Below, piece after piece: positions 62,526-64,000 of a stretch of 64,000 nt of DNA. The stretch covers positions 186,001 through 250,000 of the forward strand of contig JAFKGQ010000006.1 of assembly GCA_017307755.1 (NCBI GenBank), in the 5' to 3' direction. The notes beneath the pieces were generated by a model. It saw only the letters and a program-made list of their open reading frames with translations. It was not told the DNA's origin and did no database searches. The position numbers and the translations under genes are program-made. Each line of letters starts with the position of its first letter. Within the stretch, counting starts at the first letter, position 1. The stretch comes from Chitinophagaceae bacterium (GTDB lineage: Bacteria > Bacteroidota > Bacteroidia > Chitinophagales > Chitinophagaceae).

Positions 62526-64000
62526 TTATTTAAAAGAAACATTGACGCCAAGAATGGCCGACCGGCTGCGCGGATAGAACGCACTGCCATAAACATTCAG
62601 GTCAATATAGGACTGATTGGAATTCCCCGTCTTGATCTCAGGGTCCATACCCTTGTATGGCGTAAGCACAAAAAGGTTGGTGCCCGTCACATAAACACGC
62701 AGGTTCTGAAGACCTTTCAACTTTTTGAAAGTATAAGCCAGGGTCAGGTTGTCCAGACGCAGATAAGAAGCATTCCGCAGCCAGAAGTCGGAAGGCGTTT
62801 GGGACCCCCTGATGTGGTTGGTCAACCCCTCCTTCGTGATATTGTTCCCGGGAAGACGGGAAACATTGCTCGTCACATTGTTGTAGTTGTCAAACAACTT
62901 CTGCCCGTATACCCCCCGCAGAAAGAAGTTCAACGTCCACTCCTTATAGCTGAACGTATTGTTCAGACCATAAGTAAAATCAGGCGTCGGATCATAATAA
63001 TTCTTTTGCGCGTCGGAAATATTTGGCGTCGTCTTTTCGTCCTTGGTATAATACAATTGATTGCTGTTCGACGAGGATGCGATCGTATCGCCTACCCCCG
63101 CATACTTCGCCAGGTTAAATACATAAGGAGTATAACCCACCTTCAGATAAGTGATGGGATTGTCCTGGTAGCCACGGCCAAGGGCATACCCCACAGGCAC
63201 CATGTCCGATGCGATGGGAGTACCTCTATAGGATCCCGAAAGACCGGTAACCTTTGTCTTGACAAAAGTGATCTGTCCGTTTGCCGACCAGGAGAAATCT
63301 TTGGTCGATATGATATTGCCGTTGAGCTGGATCTCCAGCCCCTTGTTTGTCAACGTACCGACATTAGCCAGGATCGTTGGCACAAAGAAAGGCGGCACAG
63401 GCACTGCATAGGTGAACAACAGACGGTCTGTCTTATCATTAAAAGCATTGATGCTGCCCCCAAACCGATTCTTAAACATACTGAACTCCACCCCTATGTT
63501 ACGCCCCGTACGCTGTTCCCAGCGCAGGTCGGGATTGGCATTTTGGTTGGGAGAATACGACTGTGGATAGGGATAAGTGCTGTTGGATGGATCATAATAA
63601 CGTGTCCCCCCCGCCAGCGTCAGCAAGGTATTATAAGGACCGATGGCATCCTGGTTACCCACTACGCCGTATCCAATGTTAAGCTTCAGCTCATTCAGCC
63701 AGTCAACGTCGCTAAGAAAACTTTCATTCTTCAGACGCCATGCCGCAGACGCAGAAGGGAAATTACCCCAGCGGTTGTTGACACCGAACTTGGAGGAACC
63801 GTCACGTCTGACACTGACCGTCAGGTAATAACGCTGGTCATAATTGTAGGTAGCGCGGCCCAGGAAAGAGATGAGCGTATACTGATCCTTATAGGAATTA
63901 ATGACATTGTACGCCGGGTTGCCGCCCCCCAGGAAGTCCCCTCCCAGATCCTCCACAAGAAAACCCTGCCCTGCCGCGGAAAAGCTGTTGTTGACAAATT
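62526..64000 (-). CDS. SusC/RagA TonB-linked transporter, locus 3 (C-terminal part)
   Basis: The last roughly 490 residues of a SusC-type barrel. The reading frame stays open to the right edge of the window, so the N-terminal half (signal peptide, plug) is outside. Barrel features include FLGRATYNYDQRYYLTVSVR, DGSSKFGVNNRWGNFPSASA, NIGYGVVGNQDAIGPYNTLL, LTYADMT-like sheet segments replaced here by DNLTLAYTFKKLKGLQNLRV, and the terminal strand SAILGVNVSFK. It pairs with the SusD 43 bp downstream. Any sigma/anti-sigma or STN control cannot be seen. Confidence 0.95.
   Translation of the reverse strand, partial: FVNNSFSAAGQGFLVEDLGGDFLGGGNPAYNVINSYKDQYTLISFLGRATYNYDQRYYLTVSVRRDGSSKFGVNNRWGNFPSASAAWRLKNESFLSDVDWLNELKLNIGYGVVGNQDAIGPYNTLLTLAGGTRYYDPSNSTYPYPQSYSPNQNANPDLRWEQRTGRNIGVEFSMFKNRFGGSINAFNDKTDRLLFTYAVPVPPFFVPTILANVGTLTNKGLEIQLNGNIISTKDFSWSANGQITFVKTKVTGLSGSYRGTPIASDMVPVGYALGRGYQDNPITYLKVGYTPYVFNLAKYAGVGDTIASSSNSNQLYYTKDEKTTPNISDAQKNYYDPTPDFTYGLNNTFSYKEWTLNFFLRGVYGQKLFDNYNNVTSNVSRLPGNNITKEGLTNHIRGSQTPSDFWLRNASYLRLDNLTLAYTFKKLKGLQNLRVYVTGTNLFVLTPYKGMDPEIKTGNSNQSYIDLNVYGSAFYPRSRSAILGVNVSFK

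Overview
The window reads as a Bacteroidota chromosome segment, most likely from the Chitinophagales (Chitinophaga-like). The evidence is three SusC/SusD pairs, an ECF sigma/FecR regulatory pair, DUF3823, TlpA and VCBS/ASPIC lipoproteins, the near absence of Shine-Dalgarno sites, and at least two close matches to the Bacteroidota -7 promoter element TAnnTTTG. Coding density is high. I found no rRNA, tRNA, CRISPR array, insertion sequence or prophage. Genus-level placement is inference.

Layout. 1-2.6 kb: the end of a sugar catabolism cluster (isomerase/epimerase, SMP-30 lactonase, Tat-exported Gfo/Idh/MocA oxidoreductase). 2.6-8.3 kb: a sialidase-like protein and an RND efflux pump with its adaptor, behind a pair of 17-bp operator-like palindromes. 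8.3-17 kb: housekeeping and small genes (exonuclease III, a helix-turn-helix regulator, a surface-repeat protein, a subtilase with a separate propeptide-like small protein, an SPFH/GYF plus zinc-ribbon pair, a methyltransferase, a YciI-like protein). 17-29.6 kb: polysaccharide utilization locus 1, transcribed leftward as GH92, SusC, SusD, DUF3823, a duplicated-domain lipoprotein, two tandem GH43 enzymes and a GH71/99-like enzyme. 29.9-38 kb: locus 2, transcribed leftward as ECF sigma, FecR, SusC with STN domain, SusD and a TlpA thioredoxin, followed by a decayed FtsX-type permease. 38.1-42.7 kb: divergent L-arabinofuranosidases (GH51 and GH127). 42.8-54.2 kb: a ten-gene rightward operon led by its own GntR regulator, with cupin glucose-6-phosphate isomerase, ROK kinase, two mannose-6-phosphate isomerase-type proteins, a sugar MFS porter, an unassigned six-hairpin glycosidase-like protein, glycosylasparaginase, CutC and a GyrI-like protein. 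54.3-64 kb: locus 3, transcribed leftward as SusC (cut by the window edge), SusD and two coupled VCBS/ASPIC lipoproteins.

How it works together. The SusCD pairs would import oligosaccharides or other oligomers. The lipoprotein and secreted glycosidases (GH92 mannosidase, GH43, GH71/99, GH51, GH127) would trim mannose- and arabinose-containing glycans. The ten-gene operon looks like the intracellular and periplasmic end of a glucose/mannose/N-glycan pathway: porter, hexose kinase, isomerases to fructose 6-phosphate, and an enzyme that cuts the GlcNAc-Asn bond. The points most worth following up are the operon's glycosidase-like protein and its AGA-CutC pairing, the split subtilase/propeptide module, the coupled VCBS lipoproteins and the two sets of operator palindromes.
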